A DNA stretch of 64,000 nt from Cupriavidus consociatus. Lineage in GTDB: Bacteria > Pseudomonadota > Gammaproteobacteria > Burkholderiales > Burkholderiaceae. The stretch spans positions 62,001 to 126,000 of the forward strand of contig NZ_JAGIQA010000025.1 in NCBI RefSeq assembly GCF_017814975.1. The letters are read 5' to 3'. Position 1 is the stretch's first letter. Each line of letters starts with the position of its first letter. The position numbers were made by a program, and so were the translations under genes. The notes beneath the pieces are model-generated. The model made no database searches. It saw only the letters and a program-made list of their open reading frames with translations, and was not told the origin of the DNA. Below, in pieces: positions 24,335 to 33,365 of this stretch.

Positions 24335-25921
24335 ATGATGGAAAACTTGCTCGTGTCGGCCGAGAGCCGGCGTATCCGCCGTATTGCCCTCGGCGACGTG
24401 CTGTATCGGACGGCCGCCAAGTTCGGCGCGCGGCTGGCCATCGTGGATGGCGATCGCCGCCTGTCCTACCGGGAACTGGATGATCTCAGCTCCCAATTTG
24501 CCAACTACTTGCTTGAAGCACACCCGAGGCGCGTTCAGGTGGCTACGCTGTGTGCGAACTCAGCCGATATGCTGGCGGCCATTCATGGCATCCACAAGGC
24601 GGGCCATATCTGGGTGCCAGTCAATATCCAGCTCGATCCGGTCCAGATTCGCTACATCCTGCGCCATGCGGAGGTCTCTTGCATCGTGGCCGATGAAGCA
24701 TTCTGCCTGCAGCCGCAGATGGCGGCATTGCTCGACGACCTTGGCCTGCCGGTCGTTATGGCCAGCGTCGGCGGGGGAAGTGCCAGCGGTGCGACGCTCG
24801 AGAGCGTGACGCGCGGGCGCCCGACGGCCTTGCCGGAAGTCGACATCGACAGCCAGCAGCCCGCGCTCATCATGTACACGAGCGGCACCACGGGCAATCC
24901 CAAGGGCGCCGTGCATTCGCACGCGTCCGTGTACTGCGCGATGCTCGCCAACCTATCGACGTTTGCCTTTACGGAAAAGGACGTCGTGAGCGGGATATTG
25001 CCGCTGTTTCATTGTGGCCAGCATGTGGTCGCGGCCACGGCCTTTTCGGCAGGTTCATGCCTGGTAGTCGCGCGCGGCTTCAGCGCCCCAGCGGTGATCG
25101 CTGCCATCGCGCGGGAAAAGATTTCTGTACTTGTTGGCCTGCCCATGATGTACGGCGCGATGCTGGCCGATCCTCAGGCGCCGATGGCGGATTTTTCATC
25201 GCTGCGGCTTTGCATCTATGCCATGGCACCCATGCCGCGCCCGCTCGTCAACAAGATCGCCGAGACGATGAGTTCCAACATCATGCTGGTGACTGGGCAG
25301 ACGGAAATATATCCGGTCACCATGAACTTCCGCCCGGTTGAGCATCCGCAGCGCGATGCCAATTACTGGGGCGTATCTACCGCGGCATGCGAAACCGCGA
25401 TCATGGATGATGACGGCAAGCTGCTCGCGCCGGGAGAGGTGGGCGAAATCGTGCATCGCGGGCCCAACGTGATGCTTGGCTACTTCAGGGATCCTGCGGC
25501 CACCCAAGCTGTGCAGAAGTATGGATGGCACCACACCGGTGATCTGGGATTGGTCGATGACGGCGGCCAGTTGCTCTTTCTTGATCGCAAGAAGGACATG
25601 ATCAAGACCGGCGGAGAGAACGTTGCCAGCATCAAGGTCGAGTCCACGATCCTCGGTCATCCGGCTGTGGCAGGCGTCGCCGTGGTGGGCCTCGCGCATC
25701 CTCACTGGAGCGAGGCCATCTGTGCATTCGTCGTGCTGAAGGCAGATGCCACCTGCACTGAGCGGGAGTTGATTGACCATTGCCGCGCCAATCTCGGCAA
25801 GTTCGAGGTCCCAAAGGCCGTGAAGTTTATCGACTCACTTCCTCTGACTGCCACCGGAAAAATCCAGAAGCATGTTTTGCGCAAGCAGCACGAAGACTGT
25901 TTCGCTGCACAGACGCTGTGA
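24335..25921 (+). CDS. AMP-forming acyl-CoA synthetase (first of a tandem pair)
   Basis: This 528-residue ANL-family enzyme activates a carboxylic acid with ATP and CoA. The P-loop is YTSGTTGNPKGAVHSH, the adenylation motif is HTGDLGLVDDGG and the C-terminal catalytic Lys is in TATGKIQKHVLRK. Two ATG codons (24335 and 24338) follow AGAGGAGA. Position and type resemble AtuH. It probably makes the first CoA ester of the operon. Confidence 0.9.
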   Translation: MMENLLVSAESRRIRRIALGDVLYRTAAKFGARLAIVDGDRRLSYRELDDLSSQFANYLLEAHPRRVQVATLCANSADMLAAIHGIHKAGHIWVPVNIQLDPVQIRYILRHAEVSCIVADEAFCLQPQMAALLDDLGLPVVMASVGGGSASGATLESVTRGRPTALPEVDIDSQQPALIMYTSGTTGNPKGAVHSHASVYCAMLANLSTFAFTEKDVVSGILPLFHCGQHVVAATAFSAGSCLVVARGFSAPAVIAAIAREKISVLVGLPMMYGAMLADPQAPMADFSSLRLCIYAMAPMPRPLVNKIAETMSSNIMLVTGQTEIYPVTMNFRPVEHPQRDANYWGVSTAACETAIMDDDGKLLAPGEVGEIVHRGPNVMLGYFRDPAATQAVQKYGWHHTGDLGLVDDGGQLLFLDRKKDMIKTGGENVASIKVESTILGHPAVAGVAVVGLAHPHWSEAICAFVVLKADATCTERELIDHCRANLGKFEVPKAVKFIDSLPLTATGKIQKHVLRKQHEDCFAAQTL

Positions 25922-25987
25922 ACACCCGGCGCCTCAGGCAGGGCGCAGTTTCATTCAGGTACATACCACATACATTGGGAACAGAGC

Positions 25988-27574
25988 ATGAATGAACCAG
26001 TCAACATCGATCGCGTCTGGACGGCACTCAAAAGAAATGTGGCCCAGCAACCGGACCGGGCAGCACTGATTTACCAGGGCCGCCCAATCACCTTTGCTGA
26101 ACTCGACCGGGATTCGGATCATCTTGCATGCGGCCTGCTGGATCTGGGCTTCAGTAAGGGTGACCGACTGGGAATACTTGGCCTTAACCGACCCGAATGG
26201 CTACTGGCGTATCTGGCAGCGGCCAAGATCGGGGCAATTCTGGTCGGTCTCAGTGTGCGCTACCGTGAAAGCGAGATCGAATACATCGTCAACCATGCGA
26301 AGGTGAGGGCGATCATTGCACCTGCTGTGGCGGGCGATATGAATTACGTCGCTTACTTCGCGGGCATGAGTGACCGGCTGCCTACCGTGCAGCGCTACTT
26401 CTTCACGGGAAATCCCGACCTTCCGGCGGGGCAGTGCCTGGACATATTGCATGCCACCGCGGTCGACAAGGCGAAGCTTGAGCAAGCCCAGGCAAACACC
26501 GCCCCGGACGATCCACTGGTCCTGATCTACACGTCGGGAACCACAGGCAGACCAAAGGGGGCATTGATTACGCATCGCAGTCAGCTTGCCTCGGCAGCAG
26601 CACAATGCAGACACTTGCGCCTGGGGCCAGACGACCTGATGTTGCTTGCCTTGCCGCTCAACCACGTCGGTGGCCTCACGTGCGGCTTTCTTGCCATGCT
26701 GTTAGGCGGGGGCACAAGTCTGCTGATTCCTGCCTTCAGTCCCAGGCAGGTCATCTCGGACATGCTGGCATTTCCGCCCACCATCATCGCCGGCGTGCCA
26801 ACCATGCATACGCTGCTGTTGCGAGAGGAGGCGATCGGCCGGCTCGACCGGCAGCGCGTCAGGCTGGTGATAACAGGTGGGGCGAACGCGGACCCGACCC
26901 TCCTGCAGCAGCTTCAGCACACGTTTCCACAGGCGAGGGTGATGAATCTCTACGGCTTGTCGGAGACGTCGGGAGCGGCGCTGATGTCGCCATGGGATAG
27001 CGATTTTGAAGCGACGGTTCGCTCTGTCGGCATGCCGTTGCCCGGCGTCAAGCTGCGGATTACGACTCCAGATGGGCGCGACGCGATGGAAGGGGAAACG
27101 GGAGAACTGTGGATCCGTGGTGAATTAGTCGTTGCCGGATATCTGGATATGCCTGTCGAATCGGCAGCGGCCTTCTCGGATGGGTGGTTACATACCGGGG
27201 ATCTCGGTTATCGCGATAACGCGGGTCTCGTCACCCTAATGGGCCGAAGCAAAGAGATGTTCGTGCAGGGAGGCTTCAATGTCTACCCGATCGAAGTTGA
27301 GAATGTGCTGTTGCGTCATTCGGACGTGCTGATGGTTGCCGGCATTGGCGTTCCGGATCCGGTGCTTGGGGAAGTGGGGCGTTACTACGTAGTTCCCAAG
27401 GCCGGCACGCAACCAACGGCGCAATCGCTTATCGATTACTGCCATACGCTGCTGGCCGATTACAAGGTGCCACGCCAAATCTTGTTCTGCGATTCTCTAC
27501 CATTGACACCTGCGGGCAAGATCATGAAGGCCAGGCTTCTGGAAGAGCCGCCGGCCGCGAACGTCAGGACGTGA
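25988..27574 (+). CDS. AMP-forming acyl-CoA synthetase (second of the tandem pair)
   Basis: This 528-residue ANL ligase has P-loop YTSGTTGRPKGALITH, middle motif NLYGLSETSGAAL, hinge HTGDLGYRDNAG and C-terminal PAGKIMKARL. It is the same length as its neighbour but clearly diverged from it, so it probably prefers another acid rather than being a recent copy. A 66-base gap separates them. It is the last recognisable gene of the operon; no clear terminator follows. Confidence 0.88.
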   Translation: MNEPVNIDRVWTALKRNVAQQPDRAALIYQGRPITFAELDRDSDHLACGLLDLGFSKGDRLGILGLNRPEWLLAYLAAAKIGAILVGLSVRYRESEIEYIVNHAKVRAIIAPAVAGDMNYVAYFAGMSDRLPTVQRYFFTGNPDLPAGQCLDILHATAVDKAKLEQAQANTAPDDPLVLIYTSGTTGRPKGALITHRSQLASAAAQCRHLRLGPDDLMLLALPLNHVGGLTCGFLAMLLGGGTSLLIPAFSPRQVISDMLAFPPTIIAGVPTMHTLLLREEAIGRLDRQRVRLVITGGANADPTLLQQLQHTFPQARVMNLYGLSETSGAALMSPWDSDFEATVRSVGMPLPGVKLRITTPDGRDAMEGETGELWIRGELVVAGYLDMPVESAAAFSDGWLHTGDLGYRDNAGLVTLMGRSKEMFVQGGFNVYPIEVENVLLRHSDVLMVAGIGVPDPVLGEVGRYYVVPKAGTQPTAQSLIDYCHTLLADYKVPRQILFCDSLPLTPAGKIMKARLLEEPPAANVRT

Positions 27575-28200
27575 AGTTGGGGCGCTCAGCCAGTCCTATC
27601 ATGGCAGCGTCTTAGCGATCAGCGACGCGGGAGCAGGTCAGGGTCGCGGCTTTGAACGGTGAACTCTCACCCCATCGCGTTTCGGCGCTTGAGCTCACGG
27701 CCTAGCGTCACAGCCAATCCCCATCGAGCCAGCATCACCGAACTGGCACTGGCCATCGAACCGCATAAACCGCGACATGCTCGCGGAAAGTTGGAGCGCC
27801 TGACGAAATCGGCCTCCCCAACATTTGCGCGCTCTCCTTCAGGAGAGCCTTGGGCCGGCCTTCAGGCAGAATTGTCGCTTGCATAACACAATTATCCGTG
27901 CCGGCGGCAGTTGCCTTGTGTTCCGAAGATGGCAGCTTTTCGTTGCTTCCGTTCTGAATGATCGTCTTCCACCGCTGCTGATCCTTCCGACCTGCTTCAT
28001 AGAGCACCTAGACAGCGGAGTGCCCATACTCCTCATCCTCCCTCGAAGGCCCCGTGCCTTGCTCAAGTTGCCCGCTATGAAAAAAGTTACTTGCATAAGT
28101 GGATGTAGTTGGCTACGCTGCGTCCAATAAATATGAATTCACGGGCCGTCGGCGCCAACGTTGGCGGTTGCATCGAGGGATTTCAGTGAAGGAGACAAAG
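27575..28200. other. 626-base intergenic stretch
   Basis: No convincing gene is seen. A short hairpin lies at 27831-27848 (7-bp stem GCTCTCC/GGAGAGC, TTCA loop) without a T run. Several weak promoter-like boxes occur just before the substrate-binding protein gene, for example TTGGCT then 17 bases then TATGAA. A minus-strand open frame at 27735-28007 shows no family features. This is a module boundary between the atu-like operon and the importer. Confidence 0.5.
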
Positions 28201-29415
28201 ATGAACAGAAGTGCTGTATTGGGCTCGTTTATGGCGCTGTGTGTCAGCGGCGGTAACGTGCTTGCTCAGTCCAAGGTATCGGACGACGTTGTGCGGATTG
28301 GTGTGTTGACTGATATGTCAGGCCAGTTTTCTCACGAGTCGGGAGAGGGCTCGGTGACGGCCGTAAAGATGGCGGTCCAGGATTTCGGCGGGAAGGTTCT
28401 CGGGAAGCCGATTGAGGTCATCGTTGCCGACCACCAGAACAAGCCAGACGTTGCGGCTACCCGTGCGCGCGAATGGTTTGACACACGCGGCGTGGACATG
28501 GTGACGAACCTGATCAATTCCGCCGTAGCACTGTCGGTCGTGAACGTTGCGAAAGAGAAGAATCGCATTGCTATCGTGAACGGCTCTGGTTCATCCCGCC
28601 TGACCGGCGAAGGCTGTACCCCAAATAGCATTCACTATGCATATGACACCTATGCTCTCGCCACCGGCACGGCGAAAGCGCTAATCGGGCAGAAGCTCGA
28701 TACCTGGTACTTCCTCACCGCTGATTACGCTTTCGGCCATTCGCTTGAGGCGGATGCGGTTCAGGTGGTTAAGGCTGACGGCGGAAACGTTGTCGGCTCG
28801 CTTCGCTATCCCGTCGACGCAAGCGATCACTCGTCATTCCTGCTTCAGGCGCAGGCTTCCAAGGCGAAGGTGGTGGCCATGGCCGGTTCCGGCAAGGGCT
28901 TCGTCAATGCGATGAAGGCAGCTTCAGAGTTTGGTTTGACTCAAGGAAAGCAAACCATTGCCGGTCTGCTGGTATGGGATACCGACATCCACGCGCTTGG
29001 CTTGAAGGAGGCACAGGGGCTCGTCCTCACGACGGCGTTCTACTGGGATCGCGATGACGCGACGCGCGCATGGTCGAAGCGCTTTAATGAAAAGATGAAG
29101 CGCATGCCTCATATGGGAGACGCTGGCGACTACTCATCGACCATGCACTACCTCAAGGCGGTGCAAGCAGCAGGTACTGACGAGGCCGGCGCTGTGATGG
29201 CCAAGATGAGAGAGATGCCAATCAATGACTTCTTCGCGACAAACGGTCGCATCCGTGCCGACGGAAGAATGGTGCACGACATGTACGTCTATAAGGTGAA
29301 GAAACCTAGCGAGTCCAAGTACGCTTGGGACTACATGACGTTACTGAAGACGATCCCCGCTGACCAAGCCTTCCGCCCGCTTGCCGAGAGCAAGTGCCCG
29401 CTAGTCCGGAAGTAA
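28201..29415 (+). CDS. Periplasmic substrate-binding protein, branched-chain amino acid type ABC importer
   Basis: This is a 404-residue type I periplasmic binding protein. The signal peptide runs to about residue 22 (SGGNVLA before QSKV). The mature opening VRIGVLTDMSGQF and the DHQNKPDVA block are typical of LivK relatives that bind aromatic or small organic acids rather than amino acids. The ATG at 28201 follows GAAGGAGA. The gene heads the importer operon: ATPases and permeases follow 113 bases later. A diverged paralogue lies at 54142. The ligand is probably the acid degraded by the downstream catabolic genes. Confidence 0.9.
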   Translation: MNRSAVLGSFMALCVSGGNVLAQSKVSDDVVRIGVLTDMSGQFSHESGEGSVTAVKMAVQDFGGKVLGKPIEVIVADHQNKPDVAATRAREWFDTRGVDMVTNLINSAVALSVVNVAKEKNRIAIVNGSGSSRLTGEGCTPNSIHYAYDTYALATGTAKALIGQKLDTWYFLTADYAFGHSLEADAVQVVKADGGNVVGSLRYPVDASDHSSFLLQAQASKAKVVAMAGSGKGFVNAMKAASEFGLTQGKQTIAGLLVWDTDIHALGLKEAQGLVLTTAFYWDRDDATRAWSKRFNEKMKRMPHMGDAGDYSSTMHYLKAVQAAGTDEAGAVMAKMREMPINDFFATNGRIRADGRMVHDMYVYKVKKPSESKYAWDYMTLLKTIPADQAFRPLAESKCPLVRK

Positions 29416-29528
29416 CCACCCCTTAATAACTTTCTCCTCGGCGGCAGGCCTGCCGCTGCGGATAAAGACGCTGAATGCATAGCGCATTCTGGCGGGGCGA
29501 GGCGCACCTTCAAACATGACGAATTGCG

Positions 29529-30299
29529 ATGTCATCCTCCATCCTGGTAGTTCGAAACCTAAGCAAATCCTTCAAAGGATTTACCGCTGTCAATGACGTC
29601 AGCTTCTCCGTGCAGCGCGGTTCGATTCACGCATTGATTGGACCCAACGGAGCAGGGAAGACCACCTGCTTCAATCTGCTCACAAAATTCCTGGAGCCCT
29701 CTGCGGGAACCATTCACTTCAACGACATTGACATCACCCACGAGGCTCCCGCCAGAGTTGCCCGCCGGGGTGTCATCCGGTCCTTCCAAATATCTGCAGT
29801 CTTTCCTCACCTTACCGTGCTGGAAAACGTACGTGTGGGGCTGCAGCGCAGGCTAGGTACCGCGTTTCAGTTTTGGCGATCGGACAAATCTCTCAAGATG
29901 CTCGATAACGCAGCGATGGAGTTACTGGATGAAGTGGGGCTTGCAGAAATGGCCGACACGATAACTGTCAACCTTGCATACGGGCGTAAGCGCGCACTTG
30001 AGATTGCCACGACGCTCGCCATGGAGCCGCAATTGATGCTGCTGGATGAGCCAACCCAGGGAATGGGGCATGAAGACGTCGACCGAGTCGCGCGGCTCAT
30101 CAAAAAGGTCTCTACCGGGCGTACGGTCCTGATGGTCGAGCACAACATGAACGTGGTTTCGTCCATTGCGGACAGAATTACGGTTCTGCAGCGGGGAGCA
30201 ATTCTGGCTGAGGGTGCATATGCGGATGTTTCGAGCGACCCACGGGTAATTGAAGCCTACATGGGTTCGACCGAGGCCGGCTTGGAGGGAGCGCACTAA
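29529..30299 (+). CDS. livG: ABC importer ATP-binding protein LivG
   Basis: This is a 256-residue ATPase. Walker A is GPNGAGKTT at residues 38-46, and Walker B is LMLLDEPTQGM. The signature region NLAYGRKRALEIA has the form usual for LivG. The C-terminal extension fits branched-chain amino acid type importers. The ribosome site is weak. Two bases separate it from livF. Confidence 0.92.
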   Translation: MSSSILVVRNLSKSFKGFTAVNDVSFSVQRGSIHALIGPNGAGKTTCFNLLTKFLEPSAGTIHFNDIDITHEAPARVARRGVIRSFQISAVFPHLTVLENVRVGLQRRLGTAFQFWRSDKSLKMLDNAAMELLDEVGLAEMADTITVNLAYGRKRALEIATTLAMEPQLMLLDEPTQGMGHEDVDRVARLIKKVSTGRTVLMVEHNMNVVSSIADRITVLQRGAILAEGAYADVSSDPRVIEAYMGSTEAGLEGAH

Positions 30300-30301
30300 T
30301 C

Positions 30302-31045
30302 ATGGCCGCTACAACACCCAAATCCAGTGGTACGGGTGGTTCGCCTGTGCTGGAAATCCGCGACCTGCACGCCTGGTACGGCGAATCCCACATCCTTCAT
30401 GGCGTAGACCTGACAGTTCGCTCTGGCGAGGTGGTGACGCTACTCGGTCGCAATGGAGCGGGCCGTACCACGACGCTTCGCGCCATCATGGGGATGACCG
30501 GTGCCCGCCGCGGTTCGATTAAGGTCAACGGCACCGAAACCACACACTTTCCGACGCACAAGATTGCCCATTGTGGCATTGGCTACTGCCCCGAAGAGCG
30601 TGGCATCTTTGCCAGCCTTTCGTGTGAGGAGAACCTGCTGCTGCCACCGCAACTGAAGACCGCCGGGACTGGCATGGGGGAGGACGAGATATACGAGATG
30701 TTCCCCAACCTGAAGGAGCGTCGGCAGAGTCAGGGCACACGTTTGTCCGGTGGGGAGCAGCAAATGCTGGCGGTGGGGCGCATCTTGCGAACTGGTGCGA
30801 ATCTGCTGCTGCTTGATGAAATTTCCGAAGGCCTGGCGCCAGTGATTGTACAAGCGCTCGCACGCATGATTCTGATGCTCAAGAAGAAAGGTTACACCGT
30901 CGTCATGGTCGAGCAGAACTTCCGGTTTGCAGCGCCACTGGCTGACCGGTTCTATGTGATGGAACACGGCGGCATCGTCGAGCATTTTGAATCGAAGGAA
31001 CTTGAGCAGAAATTGCCGAAGCTCCATGAGCTGCTTGGCGTGTAA
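30302..31045 (+). CDS. livF: ABC importer ATP-binding protein LivF with Walker A Lys-to-Arg
   Basis: This is a 247-residue ATPase with signature RLSGGEQQMLAVGR and Walker B LLLLDEISEGLAP. The Walker A motif reads GRNGAGRTT (residues 49-57): the invariant Lys that contacts ATP phosphates is Arg55, codon CGT. All other motifs look intact and the frame is open. Either the importer works with one impaired ATP site, or Arg partly substitutes, or this is a recent loss-of-function change. It forms an operon with livG and livH. Confidence 0.9.
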   Translation: MAATTPKSSGTGGSPVLEIRDLHAWYGESHILHGVDLTVRSGEVVTLLGRNGAGRTTTLRAIMGMTGARRGSIKVNGTETTHFPTHKIAHCGIGYCPEERGIFASLSCEENLLLPPQLKTAGTGMGEDEIYEMFPNLKERRQSQGTRLSGGEQQMLAVGRILRTGANLLLLDEISEGLAPVIVQALARMILMLKKKGYTVVMVEQNFRFAAPLADRFYVMEHGGIVEHFESKELEQKLPKLHELLGV

Positions 31046-31054
31046 GGAGTTGTC

Positions 31055-31942
31055 GTGCCTGAAATTTTTGGAATTCCGTTGCCCGCCATTCTGTCGCAGT
31101 TGCTGTTGGGGTTCGTGAACGGCGCCTTCTACGCCATGCTCAGCCTGGGCCTGGCGGTTATCTTTGGCTTGCTAAACGTTATCAACTTTGCGCATGGTGC
31201 CTTGTTCATGCTGGGCGCTGTGTTGGCTTGGATGGGCATGCAGTATGCCGGACTAAGCTATTGGGTGATGCTGCTGTTGGCACCGCTCATCGTGGCTGCC
31301 ATCGGCGTAGCTATTGAGCGGTCGATGCTTCGCTGGATATACAAGCTCGATCACATCTACGGTCTACTCCTGACACTGGGCATTACGTTGGTCATCGAGG
31401 GCATCTTTCGCTCCGCATACGGGGTGTCCGGACTCCCATACTCGACGCCTGACCTATTGACTGGCGCCACTGACATCGGCTTCATGATTCTCCCGAACTA
31501 CCGCGCCTGGGTCGTGGGTGCATCCATCAGCGTATGTCTTGCCACCTGGTTCGTCATTGAACGCACAAAGCTGGGTGCATACCTGCGGGCCGGCACGGAG
31601 AACCCAAAGATTGTCGAGTCGTTTGGCGTGAATGTTCCACGCATGATTACTCTGACCTATGCCTGTGGTGTCGGTTTGGCAGCGCTTGCCGGTGTCTTGG
31701 CGGCGCCTGTCGTCCAAGTGTCGCCGCTAATGGGGCAGAACCTCATCATTGTTGTGTTTGCTGTGGTGGTGATTGGCGGTATGGGCTCAATTCTTGGCTC
31801 AATCGTCACCGGGCTCGGGCTTGGAGTAGTTGAGGGAATTACCAAGGTCATCTATCCAGAGGCGTCCTCCACGGTCGTGTTTTTCATTATGGTCATTGTG
31901 CTGTTGCTGCGCCCGGCGGGGCTCTTCGGGAGGGATAAGTGA
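31055..31942 (+). CDS. livH: ABC importer permease LivH
   Basis: This is a 295-residue inner-membrane permease with about eight hydrophobic segments. The early block GFVNGAFYAMLSLGLAVIFG and the later GGMGSILGSIVTGLGLG are hallmarks of LivH. The GTG at 31055 has AAGGAG upstream. Its stop codon shares a base with the livM ATG, so translation is coupled. Confidence 0.92.
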   Translation: MPEIFGIPLPAILSQLLLGFVNGAFYAMLSLGLAVIFGLLNVINFAHGALFMLGAVLAWMGMQYAGLSYWVMLLLAPLIVAAIGVAIERSMLRWIYKLDHIYGLLLTLGITLVIEGIFRSAYGVSGLPYSTPDLLTGATDIGFMILPNYRAWVVGASISVCLATWFVIERTKLGAYLRAGTENPKIVESFGVNVPRMITLTYACGVGLAALAGVLAAPVVQVSPLMGQNLIIVVFAVVVIGGMGSILGSIVTGLGLGVVEGITKVIYPEASSTVVFFIMVIVLLLRPAGLFGRDK

Positions 31943-32991
31943 TGAACGGTCAATCCGTAGTCGATACGAATGCAGAGCTTCAGCGCGCGCCATGGCTCTT
32001 TGGTGCGAGGCTGCCGGCCGTGCTTTACGCGGGGCTCTTGGGGGCACTGCTGGTGGCCCCGTGGATTGGCGCTTACCCTGTGTTCTTGCTGAAAGTTCTG
32101 TGCTTTGCGCTGTTCGCATGTGCCTTCAATCTATTGATTGGATACACGGGGCTGCTTTCGTTTGGGCATGCGGCCTTCTTCGGCGCCGCCGGATATGTTG
32201 GCGGCTACGCTATGAAGGCCTGGGGCGTCACACCGGAACTCGGCTTACTCATCGGCCTTGCTGCTGGCGCGGGACTTGGCTACGTCGTTGGCTCGCTCGC
32301 AATTCGTCGCCAGGGTATCTACTTCGCCATGATTACGCTGGCACTTGCACAGATGCTATTTTTCTTCTTCCTGCAGACTCCGTTTACAGGTGGTGAGGAT
32401 GGCCTGCAGGGTATTCCTCGTGGAAAGCTCTTCGGTCTGCTACCGCTATCCGACGACACGACCCTCTACTACGTCGGACTAGTGATCATCGTCGCGGCGT
32501 TTGCATTGATTGCGCGCATTGTGCATTCGCCATTTGGACAAATCCTTCGGGCGATTAAGGAAAATGAACCGCGCACCATCTCACTAGGCTACGACACCGC
32601 ACGCTTCAAACTTTTCGCCTTCGTTCTATCTGCTGCGCTCTCCGGACTCGCGGGCGCCCTCAAGGCGTTAGTACTTGGCTTCGAAACCCTGACTGATGTC
32701 CACTGGTCGATGTCTGGCACTGTCATCTTGATGACACTCGTGGGCGGTCTCGGGACCATGGCAGGACCAATCGTCGGCGCGTTTGTAATCGTCGCGCTCG
32801 AGAACAAGCTTGGCGACATTGGTGACTTCCTGGCTAGTGCCACTGGCATAGCCTGGTTCGGCTCCCTCGGCGAATCCGTTTCCATGGTGGTCGGCGGGGT
32901 CTTTGTTGTCTGTGTGCTGACGTTCCGAAGCGGCATCGTTGGTGGGCTGGAGGGTTGGTGGAAGACGTTCGCGAGTCGACCGCCGAGGTAA
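31942..32991 (+). CDS. livM: ABC importer permease LivM
   Basis: This permease of about 349 residues has multiple membrane segments. It shows LLIGYTGLLSFGHAAFFG and the conserved cytoplasmic loop GQILRAIKENEPR that docks the ATPase. The ATG at 31942 overlaps the last base of the livH stop and follows a GGGAGGG site; a GTG three bases earlier is a poorer choice. Last gene of the importer, about 105 bases before an intrinsic terminator. Confidence 0.92.
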   Translation: MNGQSVVDTNAELQRAPWLFGARLPAVLYAGLLGALLVAPWIGAYPVFLLKVLCFALFACAFNLLIGYTGLLSFGHAAFFGAAGYVGGYAMKAWGVTPELGLLIGLAAGAGLGYVVGSLAIRRQGIYFAMITLALAQMLFFFFLQTPFTGGEDGLQGIPRGKLFGLLPLSDDTTLYYVGLVIIVAAFALIARIVHSPFGQILRAIKENEPRTISLGYDTARFKLFAFVLSAALSGLAGALKALVLGFETLTDVHWSMSGTVILMTLVGGLGTMAGPIVGAFVIVALENKLGDIGDFLASATGIAWFGSLGESVSMVVGGVFVVCVLTFRSGIVGGLEGWWKTFASRPPR

Positions 32992-33095
32992 GACTTCAGC
33001 TTCTTCCGGGGGCTCCCCCGGAATCGTAACTGCCGCGGTTGCGAACTGATCGCAGACGTCCTGACGACGGGGCGTTTTTTAGTCGGGGTCTTGCT

Positions 33096-33126
33096 GCCGC
33101 CAGGATGTTTCTGGCGGCGCTTTTTT
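33096..33126 (+). terminator. Intrinsic terminator after the liv operon
   Basis: An 8-bp GC-rich stem (GCCGCCAG / CTGGCGGC) with a seven-base loop is followed within two bases by TTTTTT (33121-33126). It is the clearest rho-independent terminator in the window. The rest of the 374-base gap to the next start (32992-33365) holds a second hairpin at 33004-33023 without a T run, and an inverted repeat at 33338-33356. Confidence 0.8.
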
Positions 33127-33337
33127 CGTTCGTACCGTCGGCGCAGTCCCGACGCCTAGCGCCCGAATGAATGCGATGCAATAGACGTATCTTGGTTGGG
33201 CTAAGCACTGCTGAGCTACGCATACGGCTCTTCTAGAAGGGCGGCGCTCGCGCCAGTAACGCAAGTGGCTTTTCGGTCATCACTACCCATGCGTCTGCAA
33301 ATTCTCCTTGCATCACGCTCTTAATAGTCTAATAATG

Positions 33338-33356
33338 CAAGTGACAAACGCACTTG
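33338..33356. promoter_or_regulatory. Inverted repeat CAAGTG-N7-CACTTG before the alcohol dehydrogenase gene
   Basis: A perfect 6-bp inverted repeat ends ten bases before the ATG at 33366. It could be a repressor site or part of the leader of the following operon. It covers the TTG that opens the frame, which argues for the later ATG as start. Weak evidence beyond symmetry and place. Confidence 0.3.
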
Positions 33357-33365
33357 AATCTCGCC

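Noticed and set aside
27735..28007. Minus-strand open frame between the ligase and the binding protein
   Set aside because: No start signal, no family pattern and poor coding character.
33004..33023. Strong GC hairpin as a terminator of the liv operon
   Set aside because: It has no T run after the stem; the hairpin at 33096-33118 followed by six T is the better terminator.
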